Shown piece by piece: positions 16,693 through 25,486 of a stretch of DNA of 64,000 nt. The notes beneath the pieces were generated by a model. It had not been told where the DNA came from. It worked only from the letters and a program-made list of their open reading frames with translations, and made no database searches. This DNA comes from Mycobacterium sp. (lineage in GTDB: Bacteria; Actinomycetota; Actinomycetes; Mycobacteriales; Mycobacteriaceae): contig JAGQTV010000011.1 of assembly GCA_020438845.1 (NCBI GenBank), positions 82,730-146,729 of the forward strand. The letters are read 5' to 3'. The position numbers and the translations under genes were made by a program. How positions within the stretch are numbered: position 1 is the first letter of the stretch; the number at the start of each line of letters is the position of its first letter.

Positions 16693-19059
16693 TCACCACG
16701 GCAGCGGCCCCTCATAACGTTTCCGGAACTGTTCACCCGGAACGGGCCACTGTTCGCCTTGCTCACCTGCCACGATCCAGTCGCCATCAGCGGCAGTCGC
16801 AGAACCCTCGAGGGTGTCGACGTTCTCCCCGGCCCGCGCGGGGCGGGCCCTGACGAAACCGGTTCGCCGCCAGCGATCCCCGCCGACATGCTGGTGGGTA
16901 GCCCGAAAGATGCCGTCGCGCACCGACCAGGTCTTCCCCGTGCCGTCGTGAATTGCCCAGTCGCCGGCGTCTCCGTGCATAACGTTCCCTGCCTCGGAAG
17001 TCCACGTCCATGCGTCGTTCTGTTGCTGAGCGACAACCGTCCCGGCCCGTCGATACCGCTGCCATACTGGCCTGGACCGGTAGCCCAGCTTCGCAAGCTC
17101 CAACAGTGTGTCGGCCAGGCTCTGCAGCGCGGTCTTCTTGAAGGACGGTGTGTGCTCGGCGGCGTCCCAGTCCAGCAGCTTGTCGTGGATCCGGCGCTCG
17201 TCGTCGCGGGTCGGCCCGTACCGCCACCCCGCTTCTCGGTAGAAGCGGCACCAGTCTTGGTGCTCGGCGCGTGCCATCGCGATCGCGGAATCGGCGTCAA
17301 AGCCGAGGAGCCTCAGCGTCTCGAGTGGCTCGGACCGTTGGTACATGTCAGATTCCGGAGGCGGCGCCGCCTGGCCGGCCGCGCTGTTCCAGCTGTGTCC
17401 GCCCATCGCCTCAACAATCCAGAGAATGTTGCGTACCTGTCGCCGGTTCGACTCGCGATGGAACTCGTCTAGTACAGCCCATGGCAGGGTTGCTGGGGTC
17501 CGGTGGCCGGTCTCGGCGGCGAACCTGTCGGCGAAGCGCTCGTGGATGAGCCTCGCTGCCCGCTCCCAGGAATCCTGCGCCATACCGGCTGGCAGATCCA
17601 TCCCGAGGCCAAAGGTGCGCAGCCGACCCACAATAGGGGCCCGGTCCTCCTGATGCCTGGCGTTGGGATCCCAGGCGTAGATCAGCATTGCGGGAAACCG
17701 TGCGGCCAGCCGTGTCCCCATCATGGTGTCGGCCGCAGCCGCGGCGCTGTCCACCAGGATCACGACCTGCGAATCGGCGTCGGCGTCCACCAAGTCCGTG
17801 AGCACCGGCACCGACGGCCGCTGCAGCACCACCGCGATGTCCGGGCGGCTTGCGCCCAGACCGAGCTGGTTCTCGTGGAACTCGTGGTCTCGCAGATACT
17901 CCTCGGCGTTGTCGTCGACGAGGGTCAGTGTTGGTAATCCGGCATCCTCGGGGTTGGCGCGGTAGGAGCGTTCCCGATGGCGTTGCGCAATGTCGGCGCA
18001 CAGCGCCAGAGTCAGCGGAGATGAGCCGCAGACCACGATCCGGGTCACCGTCGGGTCCGCGGTGACCTCCTCGAGCAATCGGCGGGCCGTGACTTCGTAC
18101 TTGCCGACCGCGTCTGCCGCCCAGCGGCTATCGGATCCACCGAATTGCCGGGCACGCCAGGCCTCGGCTTGCCAAGGGTCGTCGATCCGGACAATGAGAG
18201 GCACTCGCCGCCTTGCTGGGATGGCGCTCATACAGCGATTGATCATCTCGAGACGCGAAAGATTCGCCACCGGGTCAGGCGAGAGAAGGTACAGCCGGTC
18301 CAGCTTGCGCCAGACAGGCAACGATTCCAATGTCTCAGGCCGATCGAAATCGACAACGACGATTCGGGCACCCTGTTGGCGGGCTTCCTGGACGGCCGGG
18401 ATATCGGGGGTTTCGGTGATCACCACGAGTCGGCTTGTCGTTTCCAGAGTATTTCGGACCGCGTTGACCATCGAACGCGCGTCATCGTCAACGCCGACAA
18501 CCGCACTCACTGACTTGTCCGTATGAACCCGGATCCGATCGGCCTGCGAACGCAGCAGCGCGATCACCACGCCGCCGATGCCCACGAGGATCGCCGCGAG
18601 AGCGGATAGCCGGGCTATCTCCAGGGCGATCGGGGTGGGCGTCGGACAAGTGGTGCCGGAGATGGATTGGTCACCTGTTCCGCCTTTGAGTAGACCGATT
18701 GTCCACATCAGCGGTGTGTAGAAATACGGGTTCGCCGCCCCGTGGCAATTCCAGTACGAACTCAGCCCCAGCACGAAGTTCGCCACGGTCAGGGTCATGA
18801 CGAACCGCACTGTGGTGGTTCCGGCATGACCAGTTCGACCGCCGACCACGGCGAGTGCACCGGCCGCGACGACTATCGCCACCACAATCGTGATCGTCAG
18901 TGAGGACCCAGGCTGGCCGAACCAACGCAGGGCGGGCGGCATGCGCTCCCGCATCCCGGGGCGCAGAGCCAACGCCGCGAGGAGGAACACGACGGCCACC
19001 GCCAATGAACGCGACACCCATCGAAGAATCTCGAAGACATTGCGCTTGCTTGGCCCCAC
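16693..19059 (-). CDS. membrane TrkA_N-like/RyR/PGDYG protein
   Basis: A 788-residue protein. Four hydrophobic segments (about 17-35, 52-73, 85-103, 151-170) precede a TrkA_N-like Rossmann domain (about 183-275) whose glycine loop is replaced by VVGVDDDA. A second Rossmann-like unit starts at VTRIVVCGSS (about 338). At about 590-650 is a RyR domain (EHQDWCRFYREAGWRYGP, then RDDERRIHDKLLDWD). The C-terminus (about 680-788) holds two PGDYG-like units (GDWAIHDGTGKTWSV and GDWIVAGEQGEQWPV). RyR domains in bacteria have been proposed to sense nucleotide-derived ligands. The gene is immediately upstream of, and co-oriented with, the TIR-STAND gene. A membrane effector gated by a TIR product is the natural inference. 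No pore helix or selectivity filter is visible. Confidence 0.85.
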   Translation of the reverse strand: MGPSKRNVFEILRWVSRSLAVAVVFLLAALALRPGMRERMPPALRWFGQPGSSLTITIVVAIVVAAGALAVVGGRTGHAGTTTVRFVMTLTVANFVLGLSSYWNCHGAANPYFYTPLMWTIGLLKGGTGDQSISGTTCPTPTPIALEIARLSALAAILVGIGGVVIALLRSQADRIRVHTDKSVSAVVGVDDDARSMVNAVRNTLETTSRLVVITETPDIPAVQEARQQGARIVVVDFDRPETLESLPVWRKLDRLYLLSPDPVANLSRLEMINRCMSAIPARRRVPLIVRIDDPWQAEAWRARQFGGSDSRWAADAVGKYEVTARRLLEEVTADPTVTRIVVCGSSPLTLALCADIAQRHRERSYRANPEDAGLPTLTLVDDNAEEYLRDHEFHENQLGLGASRPDIAVVLQRPSVPVLTDLVDADADSQVVILVDSAAAAADTMMGTRLAARFPAMLIYAWDPNARHQEDRAPIVGRLRTFGLGMDLPAGMAQDSWERAARLIHERFADRFAAETGHRTPATLPWAVLDEFHRESNRRQVRNILWIVEAMGGHSWNSAAGQAAPPPESDMYQRSEPLETLRLLGFDADSAIAMARAEHQDWCRFYREAGWRYGPTRDDERRIHDKLLDWDAAEHTPSFKKTALQSLADTLLELAKLGYRSRPVWQRYRRAGTVVAQQQNDAWTWTSEAGNVMHGDAGDWAIHDGTGKTWSVRDGIFRATHQHVGGDRWRRTGFVRARPARAGENVDTLEGSATAADGDWIVAGEQGEQWPVPGEQFRKRYEGPLPW

Positions 19060-19156
19060 CGCCGAACCTCATCTCGCGTCGGCGCGCAGGATGCGGCCTC
19101 CTGCGTTGATTTCACCAGTTATCGGCGGATCGCGCCGCAGGTTCATCGGCCCGTCG

Positions 19157-21676
19157 TTATAGGCGCACGGGCATGGGATCGACGCCCCAGATGTCATTGC
19201 AGTAGTCGGCTACGGAACGGTCTGAGGAGAATTTCCCGCTGCGGGCCGTGTTGAGAACCGACATGTGCGACCACTTGTCAGAATCCCGCCAGGCCGCGCT
19301 GACCTTGGCCTGGCAGTCGATGTAGGACCGGTAGTCGGCCAGCACCAGGAACGGGTCGTGATGAATCAGATTGTCGACCAAGGGCCGTAGGACTTCGGTA
19401 TCGCCATGGGTGAATGTTCCATGCACGATCAATTCCAGCACCTCAGCGAGTTCGGGATCGCCTTCGATGCAGTCGGCCGGTCGGTAGCCCTCGGACTTCA
19501 GGCGCTCGACCTCGTCGACTGTCATGCCGAACAGGAAAAAGTTCTCGGCCCCGGCTTCCTCCCGGATCTCGACATTGGCACCGTCGAGCGTGCCGATGGT
19601 CAGCGCCCCGTTGATCATGAACTTCATGTTCCCGGTTCCGGAGGCTTCCTTGCCGGCGGTGGAGATCTGCTCAGAGAGGTTCGCCGCCGGGTAGATCAAA
19701 TGCGCGTTCTGCACATTGAAGTTGGGCAGGAACACCACTCGCATATACCGGTTGGTGTCGGGGTCGTTGTTCACGGTGGCACCGATGGCCGTGATGAGCC
19801 GGATCATGCGTTTGGCCATGAAGTAGCCCGGGGCAGCCTTGCCGCCGAAGATGAACGCACGCGGCGCGATTGCCAGGCCGGGGTTCTGCTTCAGCCTGTT
19901 GTACAACGTGATGATGTGTAGCGCGTTGAGGTGCTGACGCTTGTATTCGTGGATCCGCTTGACCTGGATGTCGAACATCCAGGTCGGGTCCAGTTCGATG
20001 CCGGTGGTGGAGTGGACATACTCGGCCAGTCGGGACTTGTTCGCACGCTTGACTTCTCGCCAGCGTTGCCGGAACGACGGGTCATCAACGTAGGCTTCCA
20101 ACCGGCGCAGCTGAGTCAGGTCGGTCAACCAGCCGTCGCCGATGGTGTCGTCGAGCAATGTGCGCAGCCCGGGGTTGGACAGCGCCACGAACCGCCTGGG
20201 CGTGACCCCGTTGGTGACATTGCCGAACCGCTCCGGCCACATCTCGTAAAAGTCGCGCAGCACACTGGCTTTGAGTAATTCGGAGTGAAGCGCCGCGACA
20301 CCGTTGATGGCGTGGCTGCCCACGGTCGCCAGGTGCGCCATCCGCACGCATTTACCGTGGTCCTCACCGATCAGTGACAATCGCGCCGCCCGTTCCTCGT
20401 CGCCCGGGAACCTCGAGCGCACCTCCTCCAGGAATCGATCGTTGATCTCGTAGATGATCTCCAGATGTCGAGGCAGGCATTCCGCGAAGATGGCCAACGG
20501 CCAGGTTTCCAGCGCCTCCGGCAGCAGCGTGTGGTTGGTGTAGCCGAACGTCGGCACGGTGAGCTGCCAGGCGGCATCCCACTCCAAGTGGTGGTCGTCG
20601 ATCAGCAGTCGCATAAGTTCGGCGACGGCGATTGATGGGTGGGTGTCGTTGAGTTGGATTGCCCATTTGCGGGGTAACTCGCTCAGCGGCAGCCTGACCC
20701 GCTCAAGGTGTATCCGCAGAATGTCCTGCAGGGAGCAGGAGACGAAGAAGTACTGCTGTTGTAGTCGCAGCCGCTTCCCCGAATCAGGCTCGTCGTTGGG
20801 ATAGAGCACCTTCGACACCTTCTCAGCGATGACCTCGTCTTCGACCGCCTTGTAGAAGTCGCCGGTGTTGAACGCCTCCAAAGCGAACGATTCGACAGGT
20901 CGGGCGCTCCACAATGTCAGGGTGTTGCAGGTGTTCACGTCATAGCCCTGAACAGGTGTGTCGTAGGACACGCCCTGAACCTGTTGGCGCGGAATCCACT
21001 GCACCCGTTGGTGCCCGGCCACATCCTGGTACGACTCGGTGTGTCCACCCCAGTTGACTATGTAATGCGCGTCCGGCTTGTCGATCTCCCACGGGTTGCC
21101 GTGCACCAGCCAGTTGTCGGTCTTCTCGACCTGCCAACCGTTCTGGATCTCCTGGTCGAAGATGCCGTACTCGTAGCGGATGCCGTAGCCGATCGAAGGA
21201 CGTTGCAGGGTGGCCAGCGAATCCAGGTAGCAGGCGGCTAGCCGGCCCAGGCCGCCATTGCCGAGGCCGGGTTCCTGTTCGCAGGCCAGGATCACATCAA
21301 GATCCTGGCCGAGGGCGGCCATCGCCTCCCGGGCCTGGGTCTCAATGCCGAGGTTCAGCAGATTGTTCCCCAACTGCGGCCCCATCAAGAACTCGGCCGA
21401 GAGATAGCACGTGACTTTGGCGGGCGAATCCAGCCAATCCTGAGTGGTCGCCATCCAGCGCTGCTGCATCCGGTCGCGCACCGCCAAGGCCAGCGCGCGG
21501 TAATAGTGATCCGGGGTCAACGTGGCTGGTGGACGCGCGATCGAATAGATCAGGTGATCGCTGACCGCCCTGCGCAGCGCATCGGCAGACAGGCCGGTGC
21601 GGCTGCGTTCCTCTCCGTCGCGGGCCCCCCCATCGCGGTTTCCCAGGTGGCCGTCGGTGCCGATGACATCGGTCAT
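19157..21676 (-). CDS. glgP: glycogen phosphorylase
   Basis: An 839-residue alpha-glucan phosphorylase that releases glucose-1-phosphate from glycogen, cytosolic, PLP-dependent. The length and sequence match the maltodextrin/glycogen phosphorylase family throughout: an N-terminal TCYLSAEFLMG block, GNGGLGRLAACY in the middle, and the PLP lysine in the EASGTGNMKFMINGALT signature near the C-terminus. I chose the ATG at 21676 because gtggaggaagca upstream is a strong ribosome site. An earlier in-frame Met at 21835 overlaps the divergent channel gene. No glg partner genes are adjacent. Confidence 0.96.
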   Translation of the reverse strand: MTDVIGTDGHLGNRDGGARDGEERSRTGLSADALRRAVSDHLIYSIARPPATLTPDHYYRALALAVRDRMQQRWMATTQDWLDSPAKVTCYLSAEFLMGPQLGNNLLNLGIETQAREAMAALGQDLDVILACEQEPGLGNGGLGRLAACYLDSLATLQRPSIGYGIRYEYGIFDQEIQNGWQVEKTDNWLVHGNPWEIDKPDAHYIVNWGGHTESYQDVAGHQRVQWIPRQQVQGVSYDTPVQGYDVNTCNTLTLWSARPVESFALEAFNTGDFYKAVEDEVIAEKVSKVLYPNDEPDSGKRLRLQQQYFFVSCSLQDILRIHLERVRLPLSELPRKWAIQLNDTHPSIAVAELMRLLIDDHHLEWDAAWQLTVPTFGYTNHTLLPEALETWPLAIFAECLPRHLEIIYEINDRFLEEVRSRFPGDEERAARLSLIGEDHGKCVRMAHLATVGSHAINGVAALHSELLKASVLRDFYEMWPERFGNVTNGVTPRRFVALSNPGLRTLLDDTIGDGWLTDLTQLRRLEAYVDDPSFRQRWREVKRANKSRLAEYVHSTTGIELDPTWMFDIQVKRIHEYKRQHLNALHIITLYNRLKQNPGLAIAPRAFIFGGKAAPGYFMAKRMIRLITAIGATVNNDPDTNRYMRVVFLPNFNVQNAHLIYPAANLSEQISTAGKEASGTGNMKFMINGALTIGTLDGANVEIREEAGAENFFLFGMTVDEVERLKSEGYRPADCIEGDPELAEVLELIVHGTFTHGDTEVLRPLVDNLIHHDPFLVLADYRSYIDCQAKVSAAWRDSDKWSHMSVLNTARSGKFSSDRSVADYCNDIWGVDPMPVRL

Positions 21677-21833
21677 TGCTTCCTCCACGCTGCAGCGGCA
21701 ATCCGTTGGCTGCGGGCCGAAGCGTGTCACCGTCATGTTTCCAACACGCAATGTCCGCGGGTCGGTTTGGTGAACACCCAGGTCAACGGGGTAAACGAGA
21801 GAAAAGTCCGGACTCCACGTAGCTTTCTGGCGC

Positions 21834-23516
21834 ATGAGCGGTCACATCATCGTCTACGGAGATGACGCACTGGCAATGCAGATCACCAATGAGTTCACCG
21901 ACGCCGGGCTGAGCGTGGTCTCCCTCCGCTCCCCCGCCGACCTACGCGGGTCCGGAGTTGTTTCCGCGACTGCCGTCGTGGCGGCGTCCGGAGACGACGC
22001 GGTGAATCTCGAGGTTGCTTTACTTGCTCGAAGAGCCAACCCATGGACCCGGGTGGTGGCGCGTATCGCCAACCCGGTGCTGAACAAGGCCATGAAGGCC
22101 GACCATGGGCCGGGAGCGGTACTCGATGTAGCCGACCTGGCCGCGCCGTCGGTAGTGGAGGCCCTGCTCGAGAGGACGGCTCACCACATCAACGTCGGCG
22201 AAGAGGACTTCGTGGTGTCCGGCGCTCCGGCACCCCGGGATGGGACGCTGCGGGAAATTTACGGGCGGCTGGCACCGGTGGCCGTCATTCGCGGCGAGGA
22301 CAACCCGAACCCAGGCGAGGTGATCGCCTGCCCGCCGTTAGATCTTCCAGTCAGGCAAGGCGATTTCACCTCGATGATCGGCCGCGCTGAAGACCTTGCA
22401 GCCCAGGGCTTTCGGGCGCCACGGGCAACCGAGACAACGGACCGAACGCGTCCGCTCCCGGGGCGGCTCGTGGACGCGGTTCGAGCGTTCAACGATGACC
22501 TCAACCCGAACTTCTTCCGTGCGCTGGCGGTGTTGGGGGTGTTGCTGGTGGGCTCGACGTTCGTGCTGCATTTCGGCTACCGCAATCCCCCCATGAGCTG
22601 GATGGATGCCATCTATTTCTCCACCGAGACCCTGGCCACCGTCGGGTTCGGCGACTTCAACTTCCTGCAGCAACCGCTGTGGCTTCGGATGTGGAGCTTG
22701 CTGATGATGCTCGGGGGTGTCGCGACCATCGCCGTCGTGGTGGCCTTTATCGCCGACGTGCTGGTGTCCCGCCGGCTCGCCCAGGCGGCCAGCCGTCAGA
22801 AGGTGCGCCACCTGAGTGGGCACTACGTCGTGGTCGGTCTCGGCTCATTCGGCATCCGGGTGGCCGGCATGCTCAAGCAGGCCGGCTGCCCCGTGGTGGT
22901 GATCGAACGCAACGAAGCCAACCGGTATCTGGCCGAAGCCGCCGCGCTGAAAATACCGGTTTTGCTCGGCGACGCGACGCTACGCAACACCCTCGACACG
23001 GCACGCGTGAAACACGCACGGGCGGTGGCGGTGCTCACCGAGGATGACATGGTCAACATCGAAACCGCGCTGGTGATGCGGGAGATGATGGGACCCGACG
23101 AGACTCCGGACGGCAGAAAGACTCCCATTGTGGTGCGGATCTATGATCGTGACCTCGGCGACGCCGTGGCTCACCGACACGACTTCAGCCACGTGCGCTC
23201 CACAGTCGATCTGGCCACCCCGTGGTTCGTCGGCGCTGCGATGGGTCTGGAGGTGCTCGGCACCTTCTCGGTCGGACAACGCTCCTTCATGGTGGGCGGA
23301 TTACGGGTTGCCCCCGGCAGCGAGCTCGACGGGATCCGAATGGGTGAGGTGTCCACCCGAACGCGGGCGATCGCGTTGACCCGGTCCGGCATGGCGATGA
23401 CGTTGCATCCGAACCGCGAAACCACATTGCAGGCCAACGACATTGCCTACCTGGTGGGGCCCTACCACGAGCTGCTGGAGGCGCTGCGTCGCGGACAACG
23501 CGGCAAGACCGGATAG
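21834..23516 (+). CDS. potassium channel with two RCK/TrkA domains
   Basis: A 560-residue two-TM potassium channel flanked by two regulator-of-conductance domains. The N-terminal RCK (about 1-130) lacks a clean GxGxxG. The pore region (about 230-310) has two membrane helices and the TVGFGD selectivity filter (about 270), a slight variant of TVGYGD. The C-terminal RCK (about 325-430, VVGLGSFGIRVA) keeps a dinucleotide loop, and an RCK_C-like segment finishes the chain. It resembles bacterial channels of the Kch/CglK style with an additional N-terminal RCK. It is divergent from glgP with 157 bp between the starts. Confidence 0.9.
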   Translation: MSGHIIVYGDDALAMQITNEFTDAGLSVVSLRSPADLRGSGVVSATAVVAASGDDAVNLEVALLARRANPWTRVVARIANPVLNKAMKADHGPGAVLDVADLAAPSVVEALLERTAHHINVGEEDFVVSGAPAPRDGTLREIYGRLAPVAVIRGEDNPNPGEVIACPPLDLPVRQGDFTSMIGRAEDLAAQGFRAPRATETTDRTRPLPGRLVDAVRAFNDDLNPNFFRALAVLGVLLVGSTFVLHFGYRNPPMSWMDAIYFSTETLATVGFGDFNFLQQPLWLRMWSLLMMLGGVATIAVVVAFIADVLVSRRLAQAASRQKVRHLSGHYVVVGLGSFGIRVAGMLKQAGCPVVVIERNEANRYLAEAAALKIPVLLGDATLRNTLDTARVKHARAVAVLTEDDMVNIETALVMREMMGPDETPDGRKTPIVVRIYDRDLGDAVAHRHDFSHVRSTVDLATPWFVGAAMGLEVLGTFSVGQRSFMVGGLRVAPGSELDGIRMGEVSTRTRAIALTRSGMAMTLHPNRETTLQANDIAYLVGPYHELLEALRRGQRGKTG

Positions 23517-23536
23517 CCTGCCGTCGCAGGGTCTGA

Positions 23537-24952
23537 TCAGTGCGCGCGAAATTGGTTCAGCGCCCGCATCTTGTTCATGACATCCAACGCCGCCACCTTG
23601 TAGGCCTCGGAGAAGGTCGGGTAGTTGAACACGGCGTCAACCAGGTACTCGACCGTTCCGCCGCAGCCCATCACGGCCTGCCCGATGTGCACCAGTTCCG
23701 TGGCATTGGTGCCGAAGATGTGAACCCCGAGTAGCCGCAGATCCTCGGTCGACACCAACAGTTTGAGCATTCCGTAGGAATCTCCGACGATCTGGCCTCG
23801 CGCGAGTTCGCGATAGCGCGACAGCCCCACCTCGTAGGGGATGGACTGCTTGGTCAACTCGACTTCGGTGGCGCCCACGTAGGAAATCTCCGGGATCGAA
23901 TAGATGCCGATCGGCTGCAGGGCTCGGATGCCGGACGTGGCTTCGTCGAATGCGTGGTAAGCAGCCAGTCGTCCCTGTTCCATCGAGGTGGCCGCCAGCG
24001 CCGGGAAGCCTATGACGTCTCCGACAGCGTAGATGTGGTCCACTTTGGTCTGAAAAGTCCTGTCGTCGACGAAGATCCGTCCTCGGCTGTCAGCCTCCAG
24101 GCCGGCATTGGCCAGGTCGAGACTAGTGGTTTGACCCTGCCGCCCGGCGGAGTACATCACCGTTTCGGCAGGAATCTTCTTGCCGCTGGCCAGGGTGGTG
24201 ACTGTTCCGGTGGAGCCGACGTCCACGGCGGTCACCTCCTCACCGAAGCGGAATGTCACCGAGAGGTCGCGCAGATGGAATCGCAGTGAATCCACGATCT
24301 CCGGATCGCAGAAATCCAGCATGGATTCGCGCTTCTCCACGACAGTGACCTTGGTGCCCAGGGCCGCGAACATCGAGGCGTATTCGATGCCGATGACACC
24401 GGCTCCGACCACCACCATCGACATCGGAATCGACTTCAGCTCCAAAATCTGGTCGGAGTCAAGCACTCGTTCGTTGTCGAACGTCACATCGTCGGGATGA
24501 GCCGGTGTGGTGCCAGTGGCGATGATGACGCTGCGGGCGTTGATTTCAACACGCTCGGCCCGGTTCGGTTCCTCCACGACGATGGTGTGTTCATCCAGGA
24601 ACCGGGCATTGCCGCTGTAGATCTCGACACCGTTGCGCATGAGCTGAGACCGCACAACCTCGACTTCTTTGCCGATCACGTGCTGGGTGCGCGCCAACAG
24701 GTCGCCCGGAGTGATCTTCTGCTTGACTCGGTAACTGGCGCCGTACATCTCCCTCTGATGCAGGCCGGTCAGGTACAGAACTGCCTCGCGAAGAGTCTTG
24801 GACGGAATGGTGCCGGTATTGACGCAGACGCCGCCGAGCATTCGGCCGCGTTCGATGACTGCCACCGACTTGCCCAGTTTCGCCGCGGCGATGGCGGCTT
24901 TCTGCCCTCCCGGACCGGACCCGATCACGACGAGGTCGTATTCCATACCCAT
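23537..24952 (-). CDS. sthA: soluble pyridine nucleotide transhydrogenase
   Basis: A 471-residue Si-specific NAD(P)+ transhydrogenase that equalises the NADPH and NAD+ pools using FAD. The FAD loop GSGPGG is near the N-terminus and the NAD(P) loop GAGVIG is at about 182. The active-site loop reads [12 protein letters not shown], so only the first Cys of the disulfide pair of lipoamide-dehydrogenase relatives is present, as in SthA. The C-terminal dimerisation domain ends [15 protein letters not shown]. Two Met codons (24952 and 24946) are equally possible. An upstream ATG at 25027 is less likely. The gene converges closely with the channel gene (20 bp). Confidence 0.96.
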   Translation of the reverse strand: MGMEYDLVVIGSGPGGQKAAIAAAKLGKSVAVIERGRMLGGVCVNTGTIPSKTLREAVLYLTGLHQREMYGASYRVKQKITPGDLLARTQHVIGKEVEVVRSQLMRNGVEIYSGNARFLDEHTIVVEEPNRAERVEINARSVIIATGTTPAHPDDVTFDNERVLDSDQILELKSIPMSMVVVGAGVIGIEYASMFAALGTKVTVVEKRESMLDFCDPEIVDSLRFHLRDLSVTFRFGEEVTAVDVGSTGTVTTLASGKKIPAETVMYSAGRQGQTTSLDLANAGLEADSRGRIFVDDRTFQTKVDHIYAVGDVIGFPALAATSMEQGRLAAYHAFDEATSGIRALQPIGIYSIPEISYVGATEVELTKQSIPYEVGLSRYRELARGQIVGDSYGMLKLLVSTEDLRLLGVHIFGTNATELVHIGQAVMGCGGTVEYLVDAVFNYPTFSEAYKVAALDVMNKMRALNQFRAH

Positions 24953-25111
24953 GGGCACAGATGTACGCGGGTTTCCCGTCACGGTCGTTGCGGTGACGTC
25001 AAAACCGCGTGAACAACGTCCCGCCACAAACGAGTCAATCCCACCGCGTCTCCGGTGGTAGTTTGCGATTCCAACGGGGCGGGGCGCGCCGCCCGAGCCT
25101 TAGGGGGATTC

Positions 25112-25450
25112 ATGGATCGAGCAGCACGCGTGAGCATTGCGGCACTGGTAACCGGCTTGGGTTTGAGCGCGGCCGCCGGTGTCGCCGGCGGATTCGATCC
25201 CGGCGCTCCGACCCGGTCAGTGGTTGCGGAAGGTCATTGGGCGATGACCGGCAGCGACTCCGATCCGGACAACGAGAGCGCAGCTCCAACCGGCAGCTCG
25301 GATAGCGACGAAGAGAACAAGAAGCCCGATGGCAGTTACAGCGACGCCAAAGGGGATGACGACCTATGCACCAAAGAGCCCTGCCAGCCCGACAATGCGG
25401 ATATTGCCGGACCGGAAGACAATAGTGAGGACGATCTCAGCGGGAGATGA
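25112..25450 (+). CDS. small acidic secreted protein, unknown
   Basis: A 112-residue protein with a signal peptide (about residues 1-27). The mature part is very rich in Asp, Glu and Ser (DSDPDNES, SDEENKK) with two cysteines (CTKEPC), and looks intrinsically disordered. No family recognised. The ATG at 25112 has the ribosome site aggggga, and its start region shares the 13-mer gggggattcatgg with the PGRS gene at 28880. It converges with the PecA-like protease gene (36 bp). Confidence 0.72.
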   Translation: MDRAARVSIAALVTGLGLSAAAGVAGGFDPGAPTRSVVAEGHWAMTGSDSDPDNESAAPTGSSDSDEENKKPDGSYSDAKGDDDLCTKEPCQPDNADIAGPEDNSEDDLSGR

Positions 25451-25486
25451 TGCTTTCGCCCTGAATCAGCGGCCGGCCGGAAGTGG

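Noticed and set aside
16693-19059. Ordinary Trk/Kef potassium subunit
   Set aside because: No pore or selectivity filter, degenerate Rossmann loop, and RyR plus PGDYG units not found in Trk or Kef.
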